A DNA stretch of 40,258 nt from Fusobacterium perfoetens. GTDB taxonomy: Bacteria > Fusobacteriota > Fusobacteriia > Fusobacteriales > Fusobacteriaceae. This document shows positions 6,175 through 11,183 of the stretch, one piece after another. How positions within the stretch are numbered: the first letter of the stretch is position 1; the number at the start of each line of letters is the position of its first letter. Position numbers and translations under genes: made by a program. The notes under the pieces were generated by a model, which worked only from the letters and a program-made list of their open reading frames with translations, did no database searches and had not been told where the DNA came from. The stretch spans positions 1 to 40,258 of the forward strand of contig NZ_JADYUD010000017.1 in assembly GCF_021531595.1 (NCBI RefSeq), given 5' to 3'.

Positions 6175-6503
6175 GAAAATTAAAGTCAGAATTTATAAAA
6201 GACGAGCACAGAACACAACTTATGAAAGTATTTTACAACAGAATTCTTGACGGAGATGAGAAGAATTATGAGTTTATAGGTGTTTATGAATACAAGAATT
6301 ATGAGATATACTTTGACCATATTCCTGATAAAAAGAAAATCATTAAGCATATTACAATTAAAAATATAAAAGGCAAGGAAATAAGACAAGATGATTTAGA
6401 GCTTATAGCAAATCATTTTGTAGGAGATAACTATTCTGTTCAATACGGCTTGTTTGATAATAATATGGCTAGCATTTGGGAAGAAAAAGGAACTGTCAAC
6501 TAA
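6171..6503 (+). CDS. Hypothetical early protein (110 aa)
   Basis: ATG overlaps the stop of the nuclease gene (ATGA) and AAGGAGA lies upstream, so the two are coupled. The protein alternates charged and aromatic residues (EYKNYEIYFDHIPDKKK) and ends acidic. No known motif was seen. It is the last plus-strand gene before the noncoding island. Just after it, AACTGTCA and TGACAGTT form an 8-bp hairpin that spans the stop codon. Confidence 0.65.
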   Translation: MRKLKSEFIKDEHRTQLMKVFYNRILDGDEKNYEFIGVYEYKNYEIYFDHIPDKKKIIKHITIKNIKGKEIRQDDLELIANHFVGDNYSVQYGLFDNNMASIWEEKGTVN

Positions 6504-6513
6504 TGGCTGACAG
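6489..6513 (+). terminator. Hairpin at the end of the early operon (weak terminator)
   Basis: AACTGTCA pairs with TGACAGTT around a 9-nt loop that includes the stop codon. No T run follows, so it may only pause transcription or protect the 3' end. Confidence 0.35.
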
Positions 6514-6574
6514 TTCAAAATGACTATGTGAAAGTAAATAAAATTTATAAATATAATAATTATATAGTATAACG

Positions 6575-6605
6575 ACGGTTAGGTCAAATCATAAAACGGT
6601 TAGGT
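6575..6605 (+). repeat. Paired ACGGTTAGGT repeats
   Basis: ACGGTTAGGT occurs at 6575-6584 and 6596-6605, exactly 21 bp (two helical turns) apart. A third copy lies at 7124-7133. The pair sits at the left edge of the noncoding island and the third at its right edge, so they may be binding sites for one regulator. Confidence 0.55.
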
Positions 6606-6620
6606 GGAAACAAGAAATAT

Positions 6621-6642
6621 AAAAACGGCTCATAAGAGCCGT
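6621..6642 (-). terminator. Minus-strand terminator
   Basis: ACGGCTC and GAGCCGT form a 7-bp stem with a 4-nt loop. Read on the minus strand, the stem is followed by TTTTT. It lies just beyond the 42-aa minus-strand gene and would end the 5S-like transcript. Confidence 0.5.
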
Positions 6643-6657
6643 AAATATATTGGTGGT

Positions 6658-6786
6658 TTATTTATTTTTATAAAATAAACGCACATAGTAACATACCATT
6701 ACAAATTCTCTGGCAAAGATTAAGTAAGGTGTTACTAACTGAACGACTGGTAACCATTCAGCTAAAGTGTTGAAAAAAATGTGCAT
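6658..6786 (-). CDS. Small membrane protein on the minus strand (42 aa)
   Basis: The ATG has a perfect ribosome site, AAGGAGGTG, on the minus strand. The protein starts MHIFFNTLAEW, has a hydrophobic helix (LPVVQLVTPYLIF, about 12-24), a second nonpolar part and a basic end (FYKNK). It lies 30 nt downstream of the 5S-like RNA on the same strand and is followed by a terminator, so the two may share a transcript. The function is unknown. It resembles the other small single-helix peptides of this prophage only in general character. Confidence 0.5.
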   Translation of the reverse strand: MHIFFNTLAEWLPVVQLVTPYLIFAREFVMVCYYVRLFYKNK

Positions 6787-6816
6787 TATTCACCTCCTTG
6801 CAAAAGCTAAGGTGTA

Positions 6817-6934
6817 AAATAGCTAAATTCTTTTTCCCATTTAGCTCCCCAAACAGTATTAAGAACTATCTTAGGCTTGACTTCTAGGTTCGGTATGTAA
6901 CTAGGTATTTCTCCCTAAAGATATTAAACTATTT
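6817..6934 (-). rRNA. 5S rRNA-like RNA encoded by the prophage (118 nt)
   Basis: Read on the minus strand this is a 118-nt RNA that aligns to 5S rRNA with matching numbering. Helix I forms between AAATAGTT (1-8) and AGCTATTT (111-118, one wobble). Helix II pairs CTTTAGG with CCTAAG. Helix III is CTAG (31-34) with CTAG (48-51), as in E. coli CUGA/UCAG. Loop C carries CATACCGAAC (38-47), nearly identical to the universally conserved CAUGCCGAAC, followed by AGAAGTCAAGC. TACTGTTTGGGG near 77-88 corresponds to helix IV. Loop E and helix V are diverged. The 5' half, which holds the L5/L18 binding region in ribosomes, is best conserved. It is not in an rRNA operon. Confidence 0.8.
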
Positions 6935-6935
6935 A

Positions 6936-6967
6936 AGAAAAAAAGCTACCTTGCCAGTGGTAGCTTT
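6936..6967 (-). terminator. Terminator hairpin immediately 5' of the 5S-like RNA
   Basis: On the minus strand AAAGCTACC pairs with GGTAGCTTT (9 bp, 8-nt loop) and continues into TTTTTTTC. This is a classical terminator shape that ends about 2 nt before the 5S-like RNA. Either a short leader RNA ends here and readthrough is regulated, or the hairpin is a processing signal. Confidence 0.7.
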
Positions 6968-7038
6968 CTCAGGTGATACTAATGCAAATTTTTTAACACT
7001 TTTAAAATTTTAAGTCCATATTACCAGTACAGACTTTT

Positions 7039-7067
7039 ATAACACATTTTCAATAAATGTATAACAA
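7039..7067 (-). promoter_or_regulatory. Candidate minus-strand promoter for leader and 5S-like RNA
   Basis: On the minus strand TTGTTA (7062-7067) and TGTTAT (7039-7044) are 17 bp apart. Alternative boxes (TTGAAA, TATAAA) occur nearby in very A/T-rich DNA, so the exact promoter is uncertain. From here a leader of about 70-90 nt would reach the terminator hairpin. Confidence 0.35.
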
Positions 7068-7123
7068 AATTATATATTATATTTTCAAAAAAGTAAAGAA
7101 GAACATTAGAATTTTTTTAATAA

Positions 7124-7133
7124 ACGGTTAGGT
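7124..7133 (+). repeat. Third ACGGTTAGGT repeat
   Basis: This copy shares AAACGGTTAGGTGG (7122-7135) with the second copy at 6594-6607. It lies upstream of both the plus-strand gene at 7172 and the minus-strand 5S-like promoter region. Confidence 0.5.
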
Positions 7134-7171
7134 GGTAGTCAACTGATAGTTTACAACCACAGGAGGAAAAA

Positions 7172-7504
7172 ATGCAGAAAAGAAATAGAAATGAATGGAA
7201 GAAAATAGTTACATCTGTAAAAGAAGTTCTAGGAATAGACTATAAAACTAGAGATATATATAATACAAAAGACTTGCAAAGTGCTATAAGAGAAATGGCT
7301 TTTATATATGCAAAAGAGAATAGAGAAGATGATGTAGCATATAATGCAGAAATAAAATTCTTGCAGTCACAAATTATAGAACTACAAAAACAAGCTAAAA
7401 AATATAGAGACATAGCAGAAGAAACTACAAAGGCAAATAATAATCTTATAAATAAATATGAAAATCAAAAAAGCAAATCTTGGTTGCAAAAGTTATTAGG
7501 ATAG
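7172..7504 (+). CDS. Coiled-coil protein of unknown function (110 aa)
   Basis: The ATG follows AGGAGG with normal spacing. Residues about 55-95 (NAEIKFLQSQIIELQKQAKKYRD and on) form a long coiled coil. The C-terminus ends basic (KSKSWLQKLLG). It restarts the plus-strand early operon after the noncoding island. No catalytic motif was seen. Confidence 0.65.
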   Translation: MQKRNRNEWKKIVTSVKEVLGIDYKTRDIYNTKDLQSAIREMAFIYAKENREDDVAYNAEIKFLQSQIIELQKQAKKYRDIAEETTKANNNLINKYENQKSKSWLQKLLG

Positions 7505-7531
7505 AAAAATAGTGAATGAAGAGGAATACAG

Positions 7532-8083
7532 ATGAGAAAAATAAAACCTAAAATGACTAAAAAAGAAAAAATAGAGAATAAAAATAGAAAAGTAATAGAT
7601 AAAATTTTTAGACCTGTACATAATACAGAAATTATATTAGCAACTTTTATAGATTATCTACAAGAAGATAGAGATTTATATAACAATAAAGAGACTTATA
7701 TAAAACCTTATTTAAAAGGATATTTAACTTCTGTTATAAAGAAATTAAAAATCTTTATTCAATATGATGAGGTTATAAAACATAAAGGTTATAACAAAGT
7801 TAAAGACATTATAGAAAATAATTTTAAAGAAGAATTAAATTTAGATGTTAAATCTAGAAAAGAATTTTTTGAAAAAGAAAGTGAAGTTAATTGTAGATTA
7901 TTTAAAACTTATGCATGTGCTTTAACTTGTGTAGGAACAGTCCATGACATGTTTGTCAAAAGAGAAAAAAGTCCAGTCTATAATGAATATAAAGCACAAT
8001 TAAATAGTATATTAAAAGAGTTTAAGATATATGATAATTTTTGGCAAAATGAAGTTGAAAAAATATATGTAACAATAATCTAG
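7532..8083 (+). CDS. Hypothetical protein (183 aa)
   Basis: The start is supported by GAGGAA upstream. The protein is helical and Lys-rich, with a basic N-terminus (KIKPKMTKKEKIENKNRK) and scattered conserved-looking Cys (CRLFKTYACALTC, about 131-143). No family was recognised. It lies between a coiled-coil gene and a DUF3310 gene and is translated in the same direction. Confidence 0.6.
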   Translation: MRKIKPKMTKKEKIENKNRKVIDKIFRPVHNTEIILATFIDYLQEDRDLYNNKETYIKPYLKGYLTSVIKKLKIFIQYDEVIKHKGYNKVKDIIENNFKEELNLDVKSRKEFFEKESEVNCRLFKTYACALTCVGTVHDMFVKREKSPVYNEYKAQLNSILKEFKIYDNFWQNEVEKIYVTII

Positions 8084-8092
8084 GAGGAAAAA

Positions 8093-8431
8093 TTGGAAGC
8101 ATACAATTGTGAAGATTTAAAAAAAGATATATTATTACCAGATAAAAAAATAATAAATGATGAAGTAGAGAAAGAACTTCATAGTCATTATGAGAATACA
8201 GGAATAGAGCCTATTGACTTTATAATGGCAAATAAATACAGCTTTAATCAAGGAAATATAATTAAATATATTCATAGAGTAGGTAAGAAAGCTGGAGAAG
8301 AAAAAAAGGATATTATAAAAATTATAGATTATGCACTACTTACAGCCTATGAGAAAGGAATTGAAGTAGGAGAACAGGAACTACATAAAACAATTAACAA
8401 CAGAATAGAATGGATAGCAAAAAGAAAATAA
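8093..8431 (+). CDS. DUF3310 family phage protein (112 aa)
   Basis: The TTG start at 8093 follows TAGGAGGAAAAA. The core HYENTGIEPIDFIMANKYSFNQGNIIKYIHRVGKK is the characteristic DUF3310 pattern (HY...IEP-D-I....F--GN-IKY--R--KK). It is followed by a helix for dimerisation (DIIKIIDYALLTAYE). This family is common in early regions of phages. The structural fold resembles MazG-like nucleotide hydrolase helices, but the reaction is unproven. Confidence 0.8.
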   Translation: MEAYNCEDLKKDILLPDKKIINDEVEKELHSHYENTGIEPIDFIMANKYSFNQGNIIKYIHRVGKKAGEEKKDIIKIIDYALLTAYEKGIEVGEQELHKTINNRIEWIAKRK

Positions 8432-8444
8432 GGAGCTGAAAGCT

Positions 8445-8504
8445 GTGGAGATAATTTTACCGATATATATAAATACTAGTAAAAAGAAGTCAGTATATTT
8501 TTAA
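8445..8504 (+). pseudogene. Vestigial 5' end of a RusA-like gene
   Basis: The GTG at 8445 after AAGGAG reads VEIILPIYINTSKKKSVYF and stops. This closely matches the start of the intact resolvase at 9045 (LKLTIELPIYANTSKNKKV). The DNA is also alike over about 30 bp. The HNH homing endonuclease gene lies exactly between the remnant and the intact copy, so this is probably a footprint of that gene's insertion. Confidence 0.6.
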
Positions 8505-8545
8505 AATATTGTGAAGAAAATTTTCCGGAGTTAAAGGAGAAAATA

Positions 8546-9079
8546 ATGGATAATATTATAACTCAAAGTGAATTAAAAGAATTATTTGAATATAATCATA
8601 TGACAGGTATTTTTATAAGAAAAAAAAGAACAGCAATGAGGCAAAAAGTAGGAGAAATAGTTGGTGTTAATTGTAAAAAAGGTTATCTTAAATGTGGTAT
8701 ACACAATAAAGAATATTATTTACATAGATTAGCTTGGTTATATGTTTATGGATATTATCCAGATAAAATAGACCACATCAATCATAATAAGAAAGATAAT
8801 CGTATATCAAATTTAAGAGAAGTTGACAATACTGAAAATCTAAGAAATATGACAAGAAGTAAAGCTAATACTTCTGGAATTACAGGAGTTTCTTATTCAA
8901 AGAGAGAAAAAAAATGGGTATCTCAAATATGTTATGAGAATAAAAGAATTGGAAAAAGATTTAAAACCAAAGAAGAAGCTATAAAGCAAAGAGAAGAGTG
9001 GAATAGAATTTATAAATTTCATAAAAATCATGGGGGAGAAAAAATTGAAACTAACAATAGAATTACCAATATATGCTAA
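8546..9079 (+). CDS. HNH homing endonuclease with AP2-type DNA-binding domain (177 aa)
   Basis: Residues about 10-70 match the NUMOD-like start, and IDHINHNKKDNRISNLREV (about 75-93) is the HNH catalytic core. A C-terminal AP2-like segment follows (SGITGVSYSKREKKW, then GKRFKTKEEAI). These are free-standing, selfish endonucleases that copy themselves into alleles lacking them. The ATG follows AAAGGAG. Its 3' end overlaps the start of the RusA-like gene by about 35 bp in another frame, which suggests it inserted next to, and rebuilt, the start of that gene. Confidence 0.85.
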   Translation: MDNIITQSELKELFEYNHMTGIFIRKKRTAMRQKVGEIVGVNCKKGYLKCGIHNKEYYLHRLAWLYVYGYYPDKIDHINHNKKDNRISNLREVDNTENLRNMTRSKANTSGITGVSYSKREKKWVSQICYENKRIGKRFKTKEEAIKQREEWNRIYKFHKNHGGEKIETNNRITNIC

Positions 9080-9434
9080 CACAAGTAAAAATAAAAAAGT
9101 TCTCGTTAGTTTAAATTGGTTTAGAAATGCTCACTATGGAATTAAAGATAAAGTTAAGAAACAATATAATGAAATCGTTTTTGAGCAACTGAGAGGGACT
9201 AGAAAGCCTTTTGATAAGAGAATAGGAGTAAAGTATCAGCTGTGGTATAAAAGAGGCGATTGTGACCTTATGAATGTAGTTAGTGTATTAGATAAATTTC
9301 TACTAGACGCATTAGTTCAAGCAGGAATGATAAAAGATGATAATGTAAATAAATATATTTCTTGTCATGCAGAAGTAGGTGGAAAAGATAGTGAAAATCC
9401 TAGATTAATTTGTATTATAGAAGAGGTGGAATAA
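9045..9434 (+). CDS. rusA: RusA-like Holliday junction resolvase (129 aa)
   Basis: This is a dimeric endonuclease that cuts four-way DNA junctions, acting late in phage replication and recombination. Acidic catalytic residues of the family are visible: GDCDLMN (Asp72, Asp74, Asn77), LLDAL (Asp88) and IKDDN (Asp98, Asp99). The preferred start is the TTG at 9045, with GGGGAGA 6-7 nt upstream. An ATG at 9030 is in frame but has no ribosome site. The gene lies directly downstream of a homing endonuclease, and a partial copy of its own 5' end lies upstream of that endonuclease. Confidence 0.85.
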   Translation: MKLTIELPIYANTSKNKKVLVSLNWFRNAHYGIKDKVKKQYNEIVFEQLRGTRKPFDKRIGVKYQLWYKRGDCDLMNVVSVLDKFLLDALVQAGMIKDDNVNKYISCHAEVGGKDSENPRLICIIEEVE

Positions 9435-9542
9435 ATGATTTGGGTAGGAGTTTTAGCAGGGCTTATTATTATATTAGCACTTGGAATGGTTATTACTTGT
9501 TTTATTATAATTGATAAGAAGCTAGAAGAACTTGAAAAGTGA
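9435..9542 (+). CDS. Single-pass membrane peptide (35 aa)
   Basis: ATG directly abuts the RusA stop (TAAATG) with GAGGTGG upstream. The protein has one transmembrane helix (WVGVLAGLIIILALGMVITCFIII, about 3-26), followed by a short charged tail (DKKLEELEK). The function is unknown. Confidence 0.6.
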   Translation: MIWVGVLAGLIIILALGMVITCFIIIDKKLEELEK

Positions 9543-9554
9543 TACGGAGGAACA

Positions 9555-9743
9555 GTGATTATATTTAAATGTAGTAAATGTAAGGCATACCTTGGAAAAA
9601 TTGAGGATATGAACAAAATAGAACTCAAAGCTAAAAGAGGAGTAATTATAGAAAATAATTCTTTTATACTTAAATGCAAGTGTGGAGAGATTACTAAAAT
9701 AGATATGACACCATTTTTGAATAAAAATGTAAGTAAAAAATAA
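9555..9743 (+). CDS. Small zinc-ribbon protein, Com-like (62 aa)
   Basis: The GTG start follows ACGGAGG. Two CxxC-type pairs, CSKC (residues 5-8) and CKCG (about 42-45), frame a spacer of about 33 residues, so it should bind one zinc ion. It resembles Mu Com-type zinc-ribbon proteins, which regulate translation of mom, but no mom-like gene was found here. It ends the early operon and is followed by a good terminator. Confidence 0.6.
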   Translation: MIIFKCSKCKAYLGKIEDMNKIELKAKRGVIIENNSFILKCKCGEITKIDMTPFLNKNVSKK

Positions 9744-9774
9744 ATCTTTAGTATTAAATTACTAAGGATTTTTT
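9744..9774 (+). terminator. Rho-independent terminator of the early operon
   Basis: ATCTTTAGTA pairs with TACTAAGGAT (10 bp including one wobble) around a 6-nt loop and is followed by TTTTT. It closes the early region. Confidence 0.8.
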
Positions 9775-9804
9775 ATTTAACTACAATAAATATTAGGAAA
9801 AAAC

Positions 9805-9833
9805 TTGACATTGTACGCATACAATGTTATAAT
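9805..9833 (+). promoter_or_regulatory. Consensus promoter with palindromic operator in its spacer
   Basis: TTGACA (9805-9810) and TATAAT (9828-9833) are exactly 17 bp apart, a full consensus. ACATTGTACGCATACAATGT (9809-9828) is a 20-bp inverted repeat with 8-bp arms overlapping both boxes. It drives the two small membrane peptides and must be repressed by a dimeric protein in the lysogen. Confidence 0.85.
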
Positions 9834-9859
9834 ATATTCAAGAGGGGAGGAAAAACAAT

Positions 9860-9967
9860 ATGATTGACTTTCTAGGGAAGATTCTTGTGATAGTTGAAAC
9901 CATTAAATTGATTTATCAGATATTTAAATGGTTTCAAAATTTCATAAGGAGGCACAAAGGGCATTAA
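9860..9967 (+). CDS. Small hydrophobic peptide 1 (35 aa)
   Basis: The ATG at 9860 follows AGGGGAGG. The peptide has one amphipathic or membrane helix (FLGKILVIVETIKLIYQIFKWF, about 4-25) and a strongly basic tail ending RRHKGH. It resembles type I toxin peptides in size and layout, and shares the pattern V-E-T/S-x-K-L-x-Y-x-x-x-K-W with the next peptide. It has its own consensus promoter and operator. Toxin, holin-like or signalling roles are all possible; none is shown. Confidence 0.55.
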   Translation: MIDFLGKILVIVETIKLIYQIFKWFQNFIRRHKGH

Positions 9968-9974
9968 GCCCTTT
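9956..9974 (+). terminator. Hairpin between the two membrane peptides
   Basis: AAAGGGC pairs with GCCCTTT around ATTAA. The stop codon of peptide 1 lies in the loop. The following sequence is C/T-rich, not a T run, so this is probably an attenuator or stabiliser. Confidence 0.4.
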
Positions 9975-10012
9975 CCTCCCTTCCCCTCTAAATTATTTAG
10001 GAGGTGTTAAGT

Positions 10013-10132
10013 ATGAGCGATAAAATATGGCATGGACTTCTTATATTTGTTTTAGTGGGCAAAACAGTAGAATATTCATATAAACTATATAAGTGGTATG
10101 TAAATAAAAAAAATAAGAACTCTGAAAAATAG
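10013..10132 (+). CDS. Small hydrophobic peptide 2 (39 aa)
   Basis: The ATG at 10013 follows TAGGAGGTG. The helix HGLLIFVLVGKTVEYSYKLYKWYV (about 7-30) is followed by a Lys/Asn-rich tail. The KTVEYSYKLYKWY part parallels peptide 1, so the two are probable paralogues from one operon. The 3' end of the gene is inside a strong hairpin. The function is unknown. Confidence 0.55.
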   Translation: MSDKIWHGLLIFVLVGKTVEYSYKLYKWYVNKKNKNSEK

Positions 10133-10150
10133 ATTTCAAAGTTCTTATTT
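10111..10150 (+). terminator. Long hairpin at the end of the peptide operon
   Basis: AAATAAGAACT (10111-10121) pairs with AGTTCTTATTT (10140-10150), and the inner TGAAA pairs with TTTCA. The 3' arm ends T-rich. It overlaps the end of peptide 2 and probably terminates in both directions. Confidence 0.6.
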
Positions 10151-10216
10151 ATTGATTAACTTTCTAGGTACTTAAATTATAAGTTATTTTTCGTAAAAAG
10201 TCAATGGAGGGACAAA

Positions 10217-10390
10217 ATGGAAAATAGAAGAAAATTATCTTACAGAAAGCCTTCTAATAGAGGTGGAGGGCAATTTTCAATAAATATTCCAAAAGAATAT
10301 ATTGAAAAAATGAATATAACAGAGGAAGATAGAGAAGTTGTTATATCTTTTAATGAAAAAACAAAAGAAATTACTATTAAAAAAATTTAA
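10217..10390 (+). CDS. SpoVT/AbrB-like domain protein (57 aa)
   Basis: The ATG follows TGGAGGG. Residues about 18-57 (GQFSINIPKEYIEKMNITEEDREVVIS, then TKEITIKKI) show the swapped-hairpin AbrB pattern: short beta strand, I-P-x-E/Y helix, acidic turn, beta hairpin. Such proteins bind DNA as dimers and act as transition-state regulators or antitoxins. No toxin gene follows. It sits between the membrane peptides and the late operon, where it might regulate either. Confidence 0.6.
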   Translation: MENRRKLSYRKPSNRGGGQFSINIPKEYIEKMNITEEDREVVISFNEKTKEITIKKI

Positions 10391-10408
10391 AATAATATTA
10401 ACAAACTA

Positions 10409-10437
10409 TTGAAAATTAAAGAAAAAACATATATAAT
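10409..10437 (+). promoter_or_regulatory. Promoter of the late-operon leader
   Basis: TTGAAA (10409-10414) and TATAAT (10432-10437) are 17 bp apart. About 35 nt downstream of the start point is a strong terminator, so the promoter makes a short leader RNA unless termination is prevented. Confidence 0.6.
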
Positions 10438-10472
10438 ATAGATATAAAATTAAATACCAAAGGCTGTAACAC

Positions 10473-10530
10473 AAAGGCTAGAAATATACTCAAGTAAATT
10501 GGGTACTTTTCTAGCCTTTTTTATTTTTTT
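10473..10530 (+). terminator. Strong terminator in the leader before the terminase genes
   Basis: AAAGGCTAG (10473-10481) pairs with CTAGCCTTT (10511-10519), with an inner TACTCAA/TTGGGTA stem, and is followed by a long T-rich run. It separates the promoter from the packaging genes and suggests control of late genes by antitermination. Confidence 0.8.
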
Positions 10531-10553
10531 AAGACTAGGAGGTGTAAAAATGA

Positions 10554-11183
10554 GTGAATAAATATGAGTTAGCAGAAAAAGATTATAAAAACGGAATGAA
10601 GTACAAAGATATAGCTGATAAATATGGAGTAACCATTAACACTGTGAAGTCTTGGAAACAGAGATACAGTTGGACAAAAAAGAGTGCAGAAAAAAAAACG
10701 AGTGTATGCACACAAAATAAAAAAAGTATGCACACAAAAAAAGATATTCCAACCAAACAAAAGAAAGAAATAGCGAGAGTTATGATAGAAGAGGGTGCAA
10801 CTATAAGAGAAACCGCGGACAAAGTCGGACTTCCTAGAAGTACAGTAGGAGATATAAGTTCCAAAGAAAATCTTCAACAATCGCAGCTTAAATATCTAAA
10901 ATCATTCCATGAGGATATGAGAGAAAGGATAAAAACTAATAAACTAAAAAGGCTTTCTCTTAATGAAGAAGCTCTATATTCTGTTGAAGAAGAAATAAAT
11001 GCTGGAGAGGTTGGAAAAGCTACATTTGAAAAAATAAAACTTTCTGAAGAAATAGAGCAATCAATTTTTGAAGTGAACAGAATAGATAGATTAGAAAGGC
11101 TAGAACTTGAAAAGTTGAAAGTGATAAAACCTGATGAAGAAGATACAGAAGATAATATTCTTCAAATAGAGGTGTTGGACTAA
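10554..11183 (+). CDS. terS: Terminase small subunit (209 aa)
   Basis: This is the DNA-recognition subunit of the packaging motor. The N-terminal 45 residues (YELAEKDYKNGMKYKDIADKYGVTINTVKSW) match the phage terminase small-subunit DNA-binding domain, with WKQRYSW after it. A second HTH follows (GATIRETADKVGLPRSTVGDI, about 83-103), and a helical oligomerisation region fills the rest. The start is GTG at 10554. An ATG at 10550 is out of frame and stops after three codons, which is unusual next to a perfect AGGAGGTG. The gene overlaps the large subunit start by one base. Confidence 0.85.
   Translation: MNKYELAEKDYKNGMKYKDIADKYGVTINTVKSWKQRYSWTKKSAEKKTSVCTQNKKSMHTKKDIPTKQKKEIARVMIEEGATIRETADKVGLPRSTVGDISSKENLQQSQLKYLKSFHEDMRERIKTNKLKRLSLNEEALYSVEEEINAGEVGKATFEKIKLSEEIEQSIFEVNRIDRLERLELEKLKVIKPDEEDTEDNILQIEVLD

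Noticed and set aside
6936-6967. Hairpin 5' of the 5S-like RNA read as a plus-strand terminator
   Set aside because: The T run exists only on the minus strand; on the plus strand the hairpin is followed by CTCAGG.
10569-10880. Two minus-strand reading frames opposite terS
   Set aside because: They lack ribosome sites and have Phe/Cys-rich low-complexity translations typical of antisense frames.
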